From Streptococcus pasteurianus (lineage in GTDB: Bacteria; Bacillota; Bacilli; Lactobacillales; Streptococcaceae): a stretch of DNA of 64,000 nt. Position numbers and translations under genes: made by a program. Below, in pieces: positions 34,617 to 44,444 of this stretch. The stretch covers positions 154,501-218,500 of the forward strand of contig NZ_CP039457.1 of assembly GCF_004843545.1 (NCBI RefSeq). Direction: 5' to 3'. Position 1 is the stretch's first letter. Every line of letters begins with the position of its first letter. The notes under the pieces are model-generated. The model did no database searches. It was not told the origin of the DNA and worked only from the letters and a program-made list of their open reading frames with translations.

Positions 34617-36836
34617 ATGGCAAAAACTGTGAATTTAACGGGCGAAGAGGTGGTTGCACTCACAGCCCAATACATGAGCGAATCTGATGTGGCAATTGTT
34701 CAAAAGGCATTGGATTACGCAACAAAAGCACATATTTCTCAAGTTAGGCAATCAGGTGAGCCTTACATTATTCACCCTATCCAAGTTGCAGGTATTTTAG
34801 CAGATTTGCATCTTGATGTGGTGACGGTAGCTTGCGGTTTTTTGCATGATGTTGTTGAAGATACTGAAGTTACTTTAGATGACATTGAAGCGGAATTTGG
34901 CAAAGATGTTCGTGATATTGTCGATGGTGTTACAAAACTTGGTAAAGTTGAGTACAAATCACATGAAGAACAATTGGCAGAAAATCACCGTAAAATGTTG
35001 ATGGCGATGTCTAAGGACATTCGTGTTATTTTGGTTAAATTGGCAGACCGTCTCCACAATATGCGCACTTTAAAACATCTGCGTAAAGATAAGCAAGAGC
35101 GTATTTCACGAGAAACAATGGAAATCTATGCACCCCTAGCTCATCGTTTGGGGATTAGCCGTATCAAGTGGGAATTGGAAGATTTGTCCTTCCGTTATCT
35201 TGATGAAATTGAGTTCTACAAGATTTCTCACATGATGAAAGAAAAGCGTCGTGAACGTGAAGCTTTGGTTGATGAAATTGTTAAGAAAATCAAGGATTAC
35301 ACGCAAGAACAAGGGCTTTATGGTGAAGTTTACGGACGACCAAAACACATTTACTCGATTTATCGCAAAATGCGTGACAAGAAAAAACGTTTTGACCAAA
35401 TTTACGATTTGATTGCCATTCGTTGTATTATGGAAACGCCGAGCGATGTTTATGCCATGGTCGGCTATATTCATGAATTGTGGCGTCCAATGCCTGGTCG
35501 TTTTAAGGATTACATTGCTGCGCCTAAAGCTAATGGTTACCAATCTATTCATACGACAGTTTATGGTCCAAAAGGTCCGATTGAGATTCAAATTCGTACC
35601 AAAGAAATGCACCAAGTTGCCGAATACGGGGTTGCTGCTCACTGGGCTTACAAGCAAGGTATCAAAGGGAAAGTTGACAACCAAGAACAAGCCGTCGGCA
35701 TGAACTGGATTAAGGAATTGGTGGAATTGCAAGACGCTTCAAACGGTGATGCGGTTGATTTCGTTGATTCGGTTAAGCAGGATATTTTCTCAGAACGTAT
35801 CTATGTCTTTACACCAACAGGTGCCGTGCAAGAATTGCCAAAAGATTCAGGTCCGATTGACTTTGCCTATGCTATCCATACGCAGGTTGGGGAAAAAGCA
35901 GTTGGTGCTAAGGTTAACGGACGTATGGTGCCACTGACCGCTAAATTGAAAACAGGTGATGTGGTTGAGATTGTCACTAATCCTAATTCATTTGGTCCAA
36001 GTCGTGATTGGATTAAAATTGTCAAAACCAATAAAGCTCGCAATCGCATTCGCCAATTTTTCAAAAATCAAGATAAAGAAACCTCAATTAATAAAGGTCG
36101 CGAGCTTTTAGTGGATTATTTCCAAGAGCAAGGCTATGTGGCTAACAAATACCTTGATAAAAAGCATATTGAAGAAATTTTGCCACGCTTTAGCGTTCGT
36201 AGCGAAGAAGCCTTGTACGCTGCTGTCGGTTTTGGTGAAATTAGCGCTGCTTCTGTCTTTAATCGATTGACAGAAAAAGAACGCCGTGAAGAAGAACGTG
36301 CGAAGGCGAAAGCTGAAGCCGAAGAACTGATGAACGGTGGCGAAGTTAAAACCGAAAACAAAGATGTTCTGAAAGTTCGTAGCGAAAATGGCGTTATTAT
36401 CCAAGGAGCTTCAGGTCTCTTGATGCGTATTGCCAAATGTTGTAACCCAGTCCCAGGAGACCCAATCGAAGGTTATATCACTAAGGGGCGTGGGGTGGCT
36501 ATTCACCGTGCAGATTGTCATAATATCAAGAGCCAAGAGGGTTACGAACAACGTCTTATTGAAGTTGAATGGGATGATACTAGTGCCAGCAATGATTACT
36601 TGGCTGAAATTGACATTTACGGACTTAATCGTTCAGGTTTGCTCAATGATGTGCTTCAAGTGTTATCAAATGCCACTAAGAATATTTCAACTGTCAATGC
36701 CCAACCAAGTAAAGATATGAAATTTGCTAATATTCACGTCAGCTTTGCCATTCCAAACTTAACAGCATTGACAACTGTCGTTGATAAAATCAAAATTATT
36801 CCAGATGTTTACTCTGTCAAACGAACAAATGGGTAA
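34617..36836 (+). CDS. relA: Bifunctional (p)ppGpp synthetase/hydrolase RelA/SpoT homologue
   Basis: The 739-residue Rel enzyme makes and degrades the stringent-response alarmone. Domains in order are the HD hydrolase (YIIHPIQVAG and FLHDVVEDTE, residues 45-85), the synthetase domain (RPKHIYSIYRKMRDKK near 241 and ANGYQSIHTTVYG near 305), TGS (RIYVFTPTGAVQELPKDSGP, near 395), a zinc-finger-like CCNPVPGDPI, and a C-terminal ACT domain. All key regions are present, so both activities are expected. The ribosome binding site is GAGG. dtd follows after a hairpin. Confidence 0.96.
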   Translation: MAKTVNLTGEEVVALTAQYMSESDVAIVQKALDYATKAHISQVRQSGEPYIIHPIQVAGILADLHLDVVTVACGFLHDVVEDTEVTLDDIEAEFGKDVRDIVDGVTKLGKVEYKSHEEQLAENHRKMLMAMSKDIRVILVKLADRLHNMRTLKHLRKDKQERISRETMEIYAPLAHRLGISRIKWELEDLSFRYLDEIEFYKISHMMKEKRREREALVDEIVKKIKDYTQEQGLYGEVYGRPKHIYSIYRKMRDKKKRFDQIYDLIAIRCIMETPSDVYAMVGYIHELWRPMPGRFKDYIAAPKANGYQSIHTTVYGPKGPIEIQIRTKEMHQVAEYGVAAHWAYKQGIKGKVDNQEQAVGMNWIKELVELQDASNGDAVDFVDSVKQDIFSERIYVFTPTGAVQELPKDSGPIDFAYAIHTQVGEKAVGAKVNGRMVPLTAKLKTGDVVEIVTNPNSFGPSRDWIKIVKTNKARNRIRQFFKNQDKETSINKGRELLVDYFQEQGYVANKYLDKKHIEEILPRFSVRSEEALYAAVGFGEISAASVFNRLTEKERREEERAKAKAEAEELMNGGEVKTENKDVLKVRSENGVIIQGASGLLMRIAKCCNPVPGDPIEGYITKGRGVAIHRADCHNIKSQEGYEQRLIEVEWDDTSASNDYLAEIDIYGLNRSGLLNDVLQVLSNATKNISTVNAQPSKDMKFANIHVSFAIPNLTALTTVVDKIKIIPDVYSVKRTNG

Positions 36837-36850
36837 TGAGTGCGTTTTTC

Positions 36851-36881
36851 AAGCGAGTTGACTTTGTCAGCCCGCTTTTTT
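36851..36881 (+). terminator. Terminator-like hairpin between relA and dtd
   Basis: AAGCG and TTGAC pair with GTCAG and CGCTT across internal mismatches, followed by T6. It probably attenuates read-through into dtd, which has its start only about 20 bases later. Confidence 0.65.
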
Positions 36882-36895
36882 AGAAAGGATTGTAT

Positions 36896-37339
36896 ATGAA
36901 AGTTGTTATTCAGCGTGTCAAGAAAGCCCAAGTCGTGATTGATGAGGAGCTTGTCGGTGATATTAAACAAGGCTTGTTGCTTTTGGTTGGGGTCGGTCCA
37001 GATGATGAGCAAGAGGACCTTGATTATGCGGTGCGAAAAATCACGAATATGCGGATTTTTTCAGATGATATGGGAAAAATGAATTTATCTGTTCAAGATG
37101 TCAAGGGAAGCATTTTATCGGTGTCACAGTTTACCTTGTTTGCGGATACGAAAAAGGGTAACCGACCAGCCTTTACTGGTGCTGCCAAACCTGACAAAGC
37201 CGAGCAATTATACAATGCCTTCAATGAAGCACTAGCGCAATACGTTCCTGTTGAAACAGGCGTTTTCGGAGCTGATATGTATGTTAGTCTTGTCAATGAT
37301 GGTCCTGTTACCATTATCTTGGATACTAAGGCACGCTAA
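36896..37339 (+). CDS. dtd: D-aminoacyl-tRNA deacylase
   Basis: The 147-residue enzyme hydrolyses D-amino acids mischarged on tRNA. Family signatures are the [11 protein letters not shown] motif near residue 77 and the Gly-cisPro-type motif VNDGPVT near residue 135. The ATG at 36896 follows GAAAGGAT; a TTG two codons upstream is an unneeded alternative. It sits downstream of relA, the usual gene order in many Firmicutes. Confidence 0.94.
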   Translation: MKVVIQRVKKAQVVIDEELVGDIKQGLLLLVGVGPDDEQEDLDYAVRKITNMRIFSDDMGKMNLSVQDVKGSILSVSQFTLFADTKKGNRPAFTGAAKPDKAEQLYNAFNEALAQYVPVETGVFGADMYVSLVNDGPVTIILDTKAR

Positions 37340-37427
37340 TCCCTTGATTGAAGTAGAGACTTATTGCATTGAATTAATATAAAACTGGTATTAATTTCGC
37401 AACAGTTATTAAAAATGGAGGTAAATC

Positions 37428-38276
37428 ATGTCACTAGATGAATTGTTTCCTGAAGCGACATCAAAAGGAAATATCCAAAATCCAGAAGAATGGCTTATTT
37501 TAGAAGAAAATGGAACGTCTTATTATCTTCCTCTAGCCAGTCTTAGTGAGCGTGAAAAAGCATTGCTGACGCTTAAAAAGATGACGATTTCAGCTAGTCG
37601 TGTTTCTGAAAATCCTTGGTATCAGTATTTGGTGCAAAAAAAGGGCAGTTTACCCCAAGAGTACAAACGCCTTCAGATGATTTACATTGACCATCAATAT
37701 CGATTACCAGAAGAATTGGTTGATTTTTTAGCAACTCTTTTACCAAATATGATTACAGAAGTCAGTCTTTCAGATAATCGGACCATTCTTTTGCTGGATC
37801 AATCAGAGCTGATTGAGGTAGAAGAATTGGTAAAAGATGTTTTACCAACTTTGGAAAATGATTTTGGGATTAAATTGACTGTTTTCTTTGGCAATGGCTG
37901 GAGTAAATTGCAAGCAAATGATTTGCAGGCTTATTTCGATGAAGAAACCAAGCTTTTTTCTGATGTGAGTCACTATCGTGGTAACGAACGGGTGGCGACG
38001 TTTTCTGAAATGTTGTTGTTAGACTTTGCACGTCATCTTGATATTCCAACGATAAAACACAAAATATTGCAATCTATTGATGATAGCAAGGATATTCGAG
38101 CTATCATTGTTGCCATGTGGCAGGAGCAGGGAAATCTTGCCAAAACGGCACAAAGTCTTTATATTCATCGAAATTCACTTCAATATAAATTAGAAAAATT
38201 TCGATTGTTGTCTGGTTTGAATTTGAAAAATCTTGATAGCCTTGCTTTTTGCTATCTCCTAATCATGATGCCATAA
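37428..38276 (+). CDS. PucR/CdaR-type helix-turn-helix regulator
   Basis: The 282-residue protein ends in a PucR-family helix-turn-helix (MWQEQGNLAKTAQSLYIHRN, then SLQYKLEKFRLLSG near residues 233-265). The N-terminal part (about 1-200) has no motif I can name. It directly precedes msmK, and this pairing occurs in other streptococci. A role in controlling msmK is plausible but unproven. The start follows GGAGG. Confidence 0.78.
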   Translation: MSLDELFPEATSKGNIQNPEEWLILEENGTSYYLPLASLSEREKALLTLKKMTISASRVSENPWYQYLVQKKGSLPQEYKRLQMIYIDHQYRLPEELVDFLATLLPNMITEVSLSDNRTILLLDQSELIEVEELVKDVLPTLENDFGIKLTVFFGNGWSKLQANDLQAYFDEETKLFSDVSHYRGNERVATFSEMLLLDFARHLDIPTIKHKILQSIDDSKDIRAIIVAMWQEQGNLAKTAQSLYIHRNSLQYKLEKFRLLSGLNLKNLDSLAFCYLLIMMP

Positions 38277-38323
38277 TTTTTGGGCACTTTGCACAAAAAA
38301 TCTTGTCATTTCTGTCTATAGTA

Positions 38324-38347
38324 TGTAAGCGTTATCTTTGTTATAAT
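38324..38347 (+). promoter_or_regulatory. Promoter and cre box of msmK
   Basis: TGTAAGCGTTATCT (38324-38337) matches the cre consensus at 13 of 14 positions and lies just upstream of the extended -10 TGT-TATAAT (38339-38347). This predicts catabolite repression of the shared ATPase. Confidence 0.75.
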
Positions 38348-38376
38348 AAAGCCACATAGATTAAAGGAGTTACAAA

Positions 38377-39510
38377 ATGGTAGAATTAAACCTTAACCAC
38401 ATTTACAAAAAATATCCAAATGCAAGTCATTATGCTGTTGAAGATTTCGATCTTGACATCAAAGATAAAGAATTTATCGTTTTCGTAGGACCTTCAGGTT
38501 GTGGTAAATCAACAACACTTCGTATGGTTGCTGGTCTTGAGGACATCACAGAAGGTGAACTTAAAATTGATGGTGAAGTTGTTAATGACAAAGCACCAAA
38601 AGACCGTGACATTGCCATGGTTTTCCAAAACTATGCCCTTTACCCACACATGACTGTTTACGATAACATGGCATTTGGGCTAAAACTTAGAAAATATAAA
38701 AAAGATGACATTGACAAACGTGTTCGTGAAGCTGCTGAAATTCTTGGCTTGACAGAGTTTCTTCAACGTAAACCTGCTGACCTTTCAGGTGGTCAACGAC
38801 AACGTGTTGCCATGGGGCGTGCCATTGTCCGTGATGCCAAAGTGTTCTTGATGGACGAACCTTTGTCAAACTTGGATGCTAAATTGCGTGTGTCAATGCG
38901 TGCTGAAATTGCCAAAATCCACCGTCGTATTGGTTCAACAACAATCTACGTTACTCACGACCAAACAGAAGCCATGACACTTGCTGACCGTATTGTTATC
39001 ATGAGTTCTACAAAAAATCCTGACGGTTCAGGAACAATTGGTCGTGTCGAACAAATTGGTACACCACAAGAACTTTATAACCGTCCTGCTAATAAATTTG
39101 TTGCAGGATTTATCGGTAGCCCCGCCATGAACTTCTTTGAAGCAATGGTTGAAGGCGATGCTTTGGTCAATGATGCTGGCTTCAAGATAACTTTGCCAGA
39201 AGGTCAAAAGAAATTGCTTGAAACAAAAGGGTATAATGGTAAAAGAGTTATCTTTGGTATTCGCCCGGAAGATATTTCAAACAATCCATTGGTCCGCGAT
39301 ACTTATCCTGGTGCAACAATCAAAGCAGAAGTAACTGTGTCAGAATTGCTTGGGGCTGAAACAATGCTTTATGTCAAATCTGGTGATGTTGAACTCGTGT
39401 CACGTACAGATGCGCGTGATACTTATGAACCAGGTGAACAAGTTGAATTGACTTTAAATGTGGCTAAAGGTCACTTCTTCGACCCTGAAACAGAAGCAGC
39501 TATTCGCTAA
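38377..39510 (+). CDS. msmK: Multiple-sugar ABC transporter ATPase MsmK (UgpC/MalK family)
   Basis: The 377-residue ATP-binding subunit has Walker A GPSGCGKST (residues 37-45), signature LSGGQRQRVAMGRA near residue 135, Walker B VFLMDEPLSNLDAKLR near residue 156, the switch His in YVTHDQTEA, and a C-terminal OB/TOBE regulatory domain. In pneumococcus, MsmK is known to energise several sugar importers. The two ABC sugar importers in this window lack their own ATPase, so it probably serves both. It is monocistronic between its cre-controlled promoter and a terminator. Confidence 0.95.
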   Translation: MVELNLNHIYKKYPNASHYAVEDFDLDIKDKEFIVFVGPSGCGKSTTLRMVAGLEDITEGELKIDGEVVNDKAPKDRDIAMVFQNYALYPHMTVYDNMAFGLKLRKYKKDDIDKRVREAAEILGLTEFLQRKPADLSGGQRQRVAMGRAIVRDAKVFLMDEPLSNLDAKLRVSMRAEIAKIHRRIGSTTIYVTHDQTEAMTLADRIVIMSSTKNPDGSGTIGRVEQIGTPQELYNRPANKFVAGFIGSPAMNFFEAMVEGDALVNDAGFKITLPEGQKKLLETKGYNGKRVIFGIRPEDISNNPLVRDTYPGATIKAEVTVSELLGAETMLYVKSGDVELVSRTDARDTYEPGEQVELTLNVAKGHFFDPETEAAIR

Positions 39511-39545
39511 TTTTTCCAAAACAAAACTATTCTAGAATACAATAT

Positions 39546-39580
39546 AAAAATCCCTACACCAGCAAGTGTAGGGATTTTTT
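39546..39580. terminator. Rho-independent terminator after msmK
   Basis: AAAAATCCCTACAC (39546-39559) pairs with GTGTAGGGATTTTT, followed by further T's. Its symmetry would also allow use by the convergent lacR gene. Confidence 0.9.
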
Positions 39581-39644
39581 GTTGATTGATAAATTCATAA
39601 AAAAGCTGTTTATCAGGGGATAAGCAGTTTCTTTGTGACTAAAA

Positions 39645-40415
39645 TCAGTCTGTGGCAACGATAATATCGGTTAGTGGACCGAATTTTTCTTTGGTGTCGC
39701 TGGTAATAGCAGAATCGGTTACCAGATGATTGATATCGCTAATGCGATAGAAATCGTAAAAGTCGTATTTGTCGAATTTTTCATGGTCAACGAGCAAGAA
39801 TGTTTCAATGGCGTTATCAAGTGCGATACGTTGAATTTCTCCTTCACTCTCACTATATGTGGCAATAGAATCACCAAATACACCATTGGCACTCACAAAA
39901 GCCTTTGAGAATTTTAGGTTTTGGAGGTAGTTGGCAGTCAAAGATCCGACAAAAGCGCCTGTAATATCACGATATTCTCCACCAGTTAAGATTAAATCGG
40001 TGTTTTTATTTTCATTTAAAATGTTAAAAACAGGCAAACTGTTTGTAATAACTCGAATATTTTTGGCGACGAGTTCACTTGCAAAATGTTCGAGTGTCGT
40101 TCCTGGTCCAATAAAAATTGTTTCTCCTTCTTGAACAAGCTGACTAGCGAATTTAGCGATAGCACGTTTTTCTTCAATTTGAAGTTCTTGTTTTTCAGTG
40201 TTTGATTTTTCGTGTTTACTTCTGATTTTTGGGCTATCAATGCTCTGTGCACCACCGTGGATGCGGATAAGTAAGCCGTCTTTATCAAGCTCATCCAAGT
40301 CTCGTCTGACAGTCATATCTGAAACGCCAAGCTCTTTAATGACATCATTAACGGTAATGATGCCTTTGACATTGACTTTTTCAAGAATCCACTGGAGGCG
40401 TTCTTTTTTTAGCAT
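39645..40415 (-). CDS. lacR: DeoR-family lactose operon repressor LacR
   Basis: The 256-residue DeoR-family protein has an N-terminal helix-turn-helix (GIITVNDVIKELGVSDMTVR, then RDLDEL near residues 18-43) and the C-terminal sugar-phosphate sensor domain. In streptococci LacR is released by tagatose-6-phosphate. It is divergent from lacA across 306 bases carrying a consensus LacR operator. Confidence 0.93.
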   Translation of the reverse strand: MLKKERLQWILEKVNVKGIITVNDVIKELGVSDMTVRRDLDELDKDGLLIRIHGGAQSIDSPKIRSKHEKSNTEKQELQIEEKRAIAKFASQLVQEGETIFIGPGTTLEHFASELVAKNIRVITNSLPVFNILNENKNTDLILTGGEYRDITGAFVGSLTANYLQNLKFSKAFVSANGVFGDSIATYSESEGEIQRIALDNAIETFLLVDHEKFDKYDFYDFYRISDINHLVTDSAITSDTKEKFGPLTDIIVATD

Positions 40416-40721
40416 AATAATCTCCTTTCCATTTGCATAATAAATGATATCTTACTTCTATATTATCATAAAAAATAGACGAACTCAACAAATAAGAAAA
40501 AAAAGAAACACTACGAAATAAAACTGTAATAAAGCTGATAACTCTGATGTTATCATTAGTTTTGTGGATATAATTACATTATTGGTAAACATAAAACAAC
40601 AAACAAAACAAAAAATATTAAACAAATGTGTTGACAAATGTTTGTTTTGGTTTTATTATATAAATATAAAAAAACGTTTTTAAAAATTATCTAGATAAAA
40701 GAAGAATTTTGAGGTGTTAAA
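40416..40721. promoter_or_regulatory. lacR-lacA control region
   Basis: The lacA promoter is TTGACA (40631-40636), 17 bases, TATTAT (40654-40659). TGTTTGTTTTGGTTT (40639-40653) fills the spacer and fits the lactococcal LacR box TGTTTNWTTTNNTTT exactly. A weaker inverted copy (13 of 15) lies at 40596-40610. AAAAACGTTTTT (40670-40681) is a palindrome just after the start site that resembles a degenerate cre box. ACAAATGT occurs twice around the -35. The left part of the region holds no other feature. Confidence 0.75.
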
Positions 40722-41147
40722 ATGACAGTTATTCTTGGTTCAGATGCCGCAGGTGAAACTTTGAAAAATATTATCAAAGAATACTTGCTTGCAAATGATT
40801 ATGATGTTAATGATGTGACAGATGTGACTAAAGATTTTGTTGATAATACGCTTGCTGTTGCAGCGGGTGTCAATGCGGCTGAAGGCAATCTTGGCATTAT
40901 GATTGATGCTTATGGTGCTGGTAGCTTTATGACAGCAACTAAAATCAAAGGGATGGTCGCAGCGGAAGTTTCAGATGAACGCTCTGCTTACATGACACGT
41001 GCTCACAACAATGCTCGTATGATTACTATGGGGGCAGAAATTGTCGGTGTTGAATTAGCTAAAAATATTGCCAAAGGGTTCTTGGAAGGTCACTATGACG
41101 GTGGTCGTCACCAAATCCGTGTTGATATGTTGAATAAAATGTGTTAG
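40722..41147 (+). CDS. lacA: Galactose-6-phosphate isomerase subunit LacA
   Basis: The 141-residue RpiB/LacA-LacB family protein forms a heteromer with LacB to convert galactose-6-phosphate to tagatose-6-phosphate. It is the smaller subunit and lacks the catalytic Cys region present in LacB; the equivalent stretch reads [12 protein letters not shown]. It is the first gene of the lac operon, 16 bases before lacB. Confidence 0.96.
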   Translation: MTVILGSDAAGETLKNIIKEYLLANDYDVNDVTDVTKDFVDNTLAVAAGVNAAEGNLGIMIDAYGAGSFMTATKIKGMVAAEVSDERSAYMTRAHNNARMITMGAEIVGVELAKNIAKGFLEGHYDGGRHQIRVDMLNKMC

Positions 41148-41163
41148 GAGCGAGGAAGATAAA

Positions 41164-41679
41164 ATGAAAATTGCAATTGGATGTGACCATATCGTAACAA
41201 CAGAAAAAATGGCAGTGTCAGATTTCTTGAAATCAAAAGGTTATGAGGTTATTGATTGTGGAACATATGACCACACACGCACACATTATCCTATCTTTGG
41301 TAAAAAAGTCGGTGAAGCGGTGACAAGCGGTCAAGCAGACCTAGGTGTTTGTATTTGTGGAACAGGTGTTGGAATCAACAACTCTGTCAACAAAGTTCCA
41401 GGTATTCGCTCAGCTTTGGTTCGCGACATGACAACAGCGATTTACGCCAAAGAAGAATTAAATGCTAATGTCATCGGTTTTGGTGGTAAAATCACAGGTG
41501 AATTACTCATGTGCGACATTATTGAAGCATTTATCAAAGCTGAATACAAACCAACAGCAGAAAATAAAGCTTTGATTGAAAAAATTGCACAAGTCGAAAC
41601 GGTCAATGAGGACCAAACATCACCAGATTTCTTTGATGAATTTCTTGAAAAATGGAATCGTGGCGAATATCAGGATTAG
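41164..41679 (+). CDS. lacB: Galactose-6-phosphate isomerase subunit LacB
   Basis: The 171-residue catalytic partner of LacA has the RpiB-type signature [20 protein letters not shown] near residues 60-79 with its active-site Cys. Its end lies 11 bases before the lacC start. Confidence 0.96.
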   Translation: MKIAIGCDHIVTTEKMAVSDFLKSKGYEVIDCGTYDHTRTHYPIFGKKVGEAVTSGQADLGVCICGTGVGINNSVNKVPGIRSALVRDMTTAIYAKEELNANVIGFGGKITGELLMCDIIEAFIKAEYKPTAENKALIEKIAQVETVNEDQTSPDFFDEFLEKWNRGEYQD

Positions 41680-41690
41680 GAGAAAATCAG

Positions 41691-42623
41691 ATGATTCTTA
41701 CTGTAACATTGAATCCGTCAATTGATATTTCTTATCCGCTTGATGAGCTAACTTTGGATACGGTCAATCGTGTTTCCGAGGTTAAAAAAACAGCAGGTGG
41801 TAAGGGTTTGAACGTCACACGTGTATTGTCAGAAATTGGCGATAATGTGACTGCGACAGGTTTTATCGGTGGAAAGCTAGGTGACTTTTTAACAAGTAGG
41901 CTTGACCAAAATGGTATCCAACATCGTTTCTTTCCGATTCATGGGGAAACCCGCAATTGCATTGCGATTTTGCATGAAGGCTTGCAGACAGAAGTTTTGG
42001 AAGCAGGTCCGATGATTGACCAAGATGAGGCAGATGGTTTTCTTAATCATTTTCGTTACCTTTGCCCGTCTTATGATGTCATCACAATTTCGGGTAGCCT
42101 TCCAGCGGGGCTTGAAAGCGATTATTATCAAAAAGTCATTGGACTTGCTAATTCCCAAGGCAAAAAAGTAGTGCTAGATTGTTCTGGTAAGGCTTTGGAA
42201 GCTGTTTTAACAGGTAATGATAAACCGTTTGTTATCAAGCCAAACACAGAAGAATTATCACAACTTGTTGGAAGAGAAGTGAGCGATGATGTGGATGAGT
42301 TAAAACAAATCTTGCAAGATGATTTGTTTGCAGGGATTGATTGGGTGGTTGTTTCACTAGGCAGCAAAGGAGCTTTTGCGAAACATGGTGACCACTATTA
42401 CCGTGTTATCATTCCAAAAATCAATGTGGTCAATCCTGTTGGTTCTGGTGATTCAACGGTGGCTGGTATTGCGTCAGCGATTGTTCATAATCTTTCCGAC
42501 AAAGATTTCTTACGTCATGCGAATGCCCTCGGCATGCTAAATGCTCAAGAAAAAATGACAGGTCATGTCAATATGACAAATTACGAAAACTTATTTAATC
42601 AGATTCAGGTAGAAGAGGTATAA
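41691..42623 (+). CDS. lacC: Tagatose-6-phosphate kinase LacC
   Basis: The 310-residue PfkB-family kinase makes tagatose-1,6-bisphosphate. It has the substrate motif [18 protein letters not shown] near residue 33 and the ATP/anion-hole motif [17 protein letters not shown] near residue 248 with the catalytic Asp. The longer frame from 41652 overlaps lacB. The ATG at 41691 follows AGGAG and gives the usual length. Confidence 0.95.
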   Translation: MILTVTLNPSIDISYPLDELTLDTVNRVSEVKKTAGGKGLNVTRVLSEIGDNVTATGFIGGKLGDFLTSRLDQNGIQHRFFPIHGETRNCIAILHEGLQTEVLEAGPMIDQDEADGFLNHFRYLCPSYDVITISGSLPAGLESDYYQKVIGLANSQGKKVVLDCSGKALEAVLTGNDKPFVIKPNTEELSQLVGREVSDDVDELKQILQDDLFAGIDWVVVSLGSKGAFAKHGDHYYRVIIPKINVVNPVGSGDSTVAGIASAIVHNLSDKDFLRHANALGMLNAQEKMTGHVNMTNYENLFNQIQVEEV

Positions 42624-42629
42624 GAAAAC

Positions 42630-43607
42630 ATGGTATTAACACAAGAAAAACGTAACTTGCTTGAAAAGCTTAGTCGTGATGGCGTGATTTCTGCTTTGGC
42701 ATTTGACCAACGAGGAGCACTTAAACGCATGATGGCAAACTATCAAACAGAAGAACCAAGTGTTGAACAAATCGAACAATTGAAAGCCCTGGTTTCAGAA
42801 GAATTGACACCGTATGCGTCATCTATTCTTCTTGACCCTGAGTATGGTTTGCCAGCAAGTAAGGTTCGTGATGCGGATTCAGGTCTCTTGTTAGCTTATG
42901 AAAAAACAGGTTACGATGCGACAACAACAAGTCGTTTACCAGATTGTTTGGTAGAATGGTCAGCTAAACGTCTTAAAGAAGCGGGAGCTGATGCAGTGAA
43001 ATTCTTGCTTTATTATGACGTTGATGGTGATGAATACGTTAATCTTCAAAAACAAGCTTATATCGAACGTATTGGTGCAGAATGTAAAGCTGAAGATGTG
43101 CCTTTCTTCCTTGAAATCTTAACTTATGATGAAACTATCTCTGATAATACAAGCGCAGCCTTTGCCAAAGTAAAACCTCACAAAGTTAACGAAGCCATGA
43201 AAGTTTTCTCTGATGCCCGCTTTGGTATTGATGTGCTCAAGGTTGAAGTCCCTGTCAACATGACATATGTTGAAGGTTTTGCGGAAGGTGAAGTGGTTTA
43301 CACTAAAGAAGAAGCCGCTAAAGCTTTCAAAGATCAAGAAGCAGCAAGTCATTTGCCATATATCTATCTTAGCGCGGGTGTTTCAGCAAAACTTTTCCAA
43401 GAAACGTTGGTATTTGCGGCTGAGTCAGGTGCTAAATTCAACGGTGTCCTTTGTGGACGTGCTACTTGGGCTGGCTCTGTACAAGTGTATATCGAAGAAG
43501 GCGAAGCAGCAGCCCGTGATTGGTTAAGAACACAAGGACGTAAAAACATTGAAGAACTTAATGAAGTCCTTGCCAAAACAGCTAGCTCTTGGACTGAGAA
43601 AGTGTAA
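42630..43607 (+). CDS. lacD: Tagatose-1,6-bisphosphate aldolase LacD
   Basis: The 325-residue class I aldolase splits tagatose-1,6-bisphosphate into glyceraldehyde-3-phosphate and dihydroxyacetone phosphate. It starts [20 protein letters not shown] and carries the Schiff-base Lys region [10 protein letters not shown] near residue 205. It completes the tagatose pathway. No terminator separates it from the gat PTS genes. Confidence 0.96.
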   Translation: MVLTQEKRNLLEKLSRDGVISALAFDQRGALKRMMANYQTEEPSVEQIEQLKALVSEELTPYASSILLDPEYGLPASKVRDADSGLLLAYEKTGYDATTTSRLPDCLVEWSAKRLKEAGADAVKFLLYYDVDGDEYVNLQKQAYIERIGAECKAEDVPFFLEILTYDETISDNTSAAFAKVKPHKVNEAMKVFSDARFGIDVLKVEVPVNMTYVEGFAEGEVVYTKEEAAKAFKDQEAASHLPYIYLSAGVSAKLFQETLVFAAESGAKFNGVLCGRATWAGSVQVYIEEGEAAARDWLRTQGRKNIEELNEVLAKTASSWTEKV

Positions 43608-43619
43608 GAAGGTGATCAA

Positions 43620-44093
43620 ATGACTCAATTATTTGCAGAAGATACGGTATATATATCTGAACAACAAGATCAAAAAAGTGTTTTTAAAGAAATTGCTCAG
43701 AAATTATTTGAAAAAGGTCTTGTAACAGAAGAATACTTGGATAATTTAATCGATAGAGAGGAAAATTATCCGACTGCCTTACCGTTAAGTCCAATTGATT
43801 CGAGTCTTCCTAATATTGCTATTCCACATACAGAAAGTCAGTTTGTAAATGTTACTCGTATTGTTCCAGTTAAACTGGAACATGCGATAACATTTCATAA
43901 TATGATTTTGCCAGATGAAAAACTAGAGGTTTCATTTTTGTTCATGATTTTAAACAATGAAGAAAAAGAGCAAGCTGGTTTATTGGCAGCAATAATGGAT
44001 TTTATTAATAGACAAGATAAGGAAGCATTAATTAAATTTTTTAATTCTGAAAATACAGAAAGAATTTATCAATTTTTGAAAAATAATTTTTAA
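43620..44093 (+). CDS. gatA: PTS galactitol/fructose-type EIIA subunit
   Basis: The 157-residue EIIA of the mannitol/fructose fold has the phospho-His in LPNIAIPHTESQFVN near residue 70. It passes phosphate to the EIIB encoded next. It is embedded in the lac operon after lacD, which fits a galactose-importing PTS that yields galactose-6-phosphate. Confidence 0.88.
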   Translation: MTQLFAEDTVYISEQQDQKSVFKEIAQKLFEKGLVTEEYLDNLIDREENYPTALPLSPIDSSLPNIAIPHTESQFVNVTRIVPVKLEHAITFHNMILPDEKLEVSFLFMILNNEEKEQAGLLAAIMDFINRQDKEALIKFFNSENTERIYQFLKNNF

Positions 44094-44106
44094 GGAGGAA
44101 TTTCTC

Positions 44107-44409
44107 ATGATTAAAATTTTAGCAGCGTGTGGAGCCGGGGTTAACTCAAGCCATCAAATTAAAAACGCCCTAGAAACAGAATTGACTAAACGTGGTTATC
44201 AAGTGTCGTGTGATGCTGTTATGATTAAAGATATTAATGAAGAATTGTTATCGCATTATGACATCTTTGCACAAATTTCTAAGACTGATTTAGGTTTTGA
44301 TGTTAAGCTTCCAGTTGTTGATGCTGGTGCTATTCTTTATCGTATTCCAGCAATGGCAGAACCTGTTTATAAGAAAATGGAAGACGTTATTAATAGCTTA
44401 AACAAATAA
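44107..44409 (+). CDS. gatB: PTS galactitol-family EIIB subunit
   Basis: The 100-residue EIIB protein has an N-terminal phospho-Cys loop, AACGAGVNSSHQI (Cys9), typical of the galactitol family. The start follows AAGGAGG. A cre-like element lies between it and gatC. Confidence 0.9.
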   Translation: MIKILAACGAGVNSSHQIKNALETELTKRGYQVSCDAVMIKDINEELLSHYDIFAQISKTDLGFDVKLPVVDAGAILYRIPAMAEPVYKKMEDVINSLNK

Positions 44410-44410
44410 A

Positions 44411-44424
44411 TTAAAGCGCTTTCG
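44411..44424 (+). promoter_or_regulatory. Intra-operon cre-like element before gatC
   Basis: TTAAAGCGCTTTCG matches the cre consensus at 12 of 14 positions; CTTTCGAAAG (44419-44428) is an overlapping palindrome. It may act as a roadblock site inside the operon. Confidence 0.5.
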
Positions 44425-44444
44425 AAAGAAAGGTAAGAGATGAA

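Noticed and set aside
35136..35732. 198-codon frame antisense to relA
   Set aside because: It is fully inside the conserved relA coding region, has no ribosome binding site, and its composition is that of a shadow frame.
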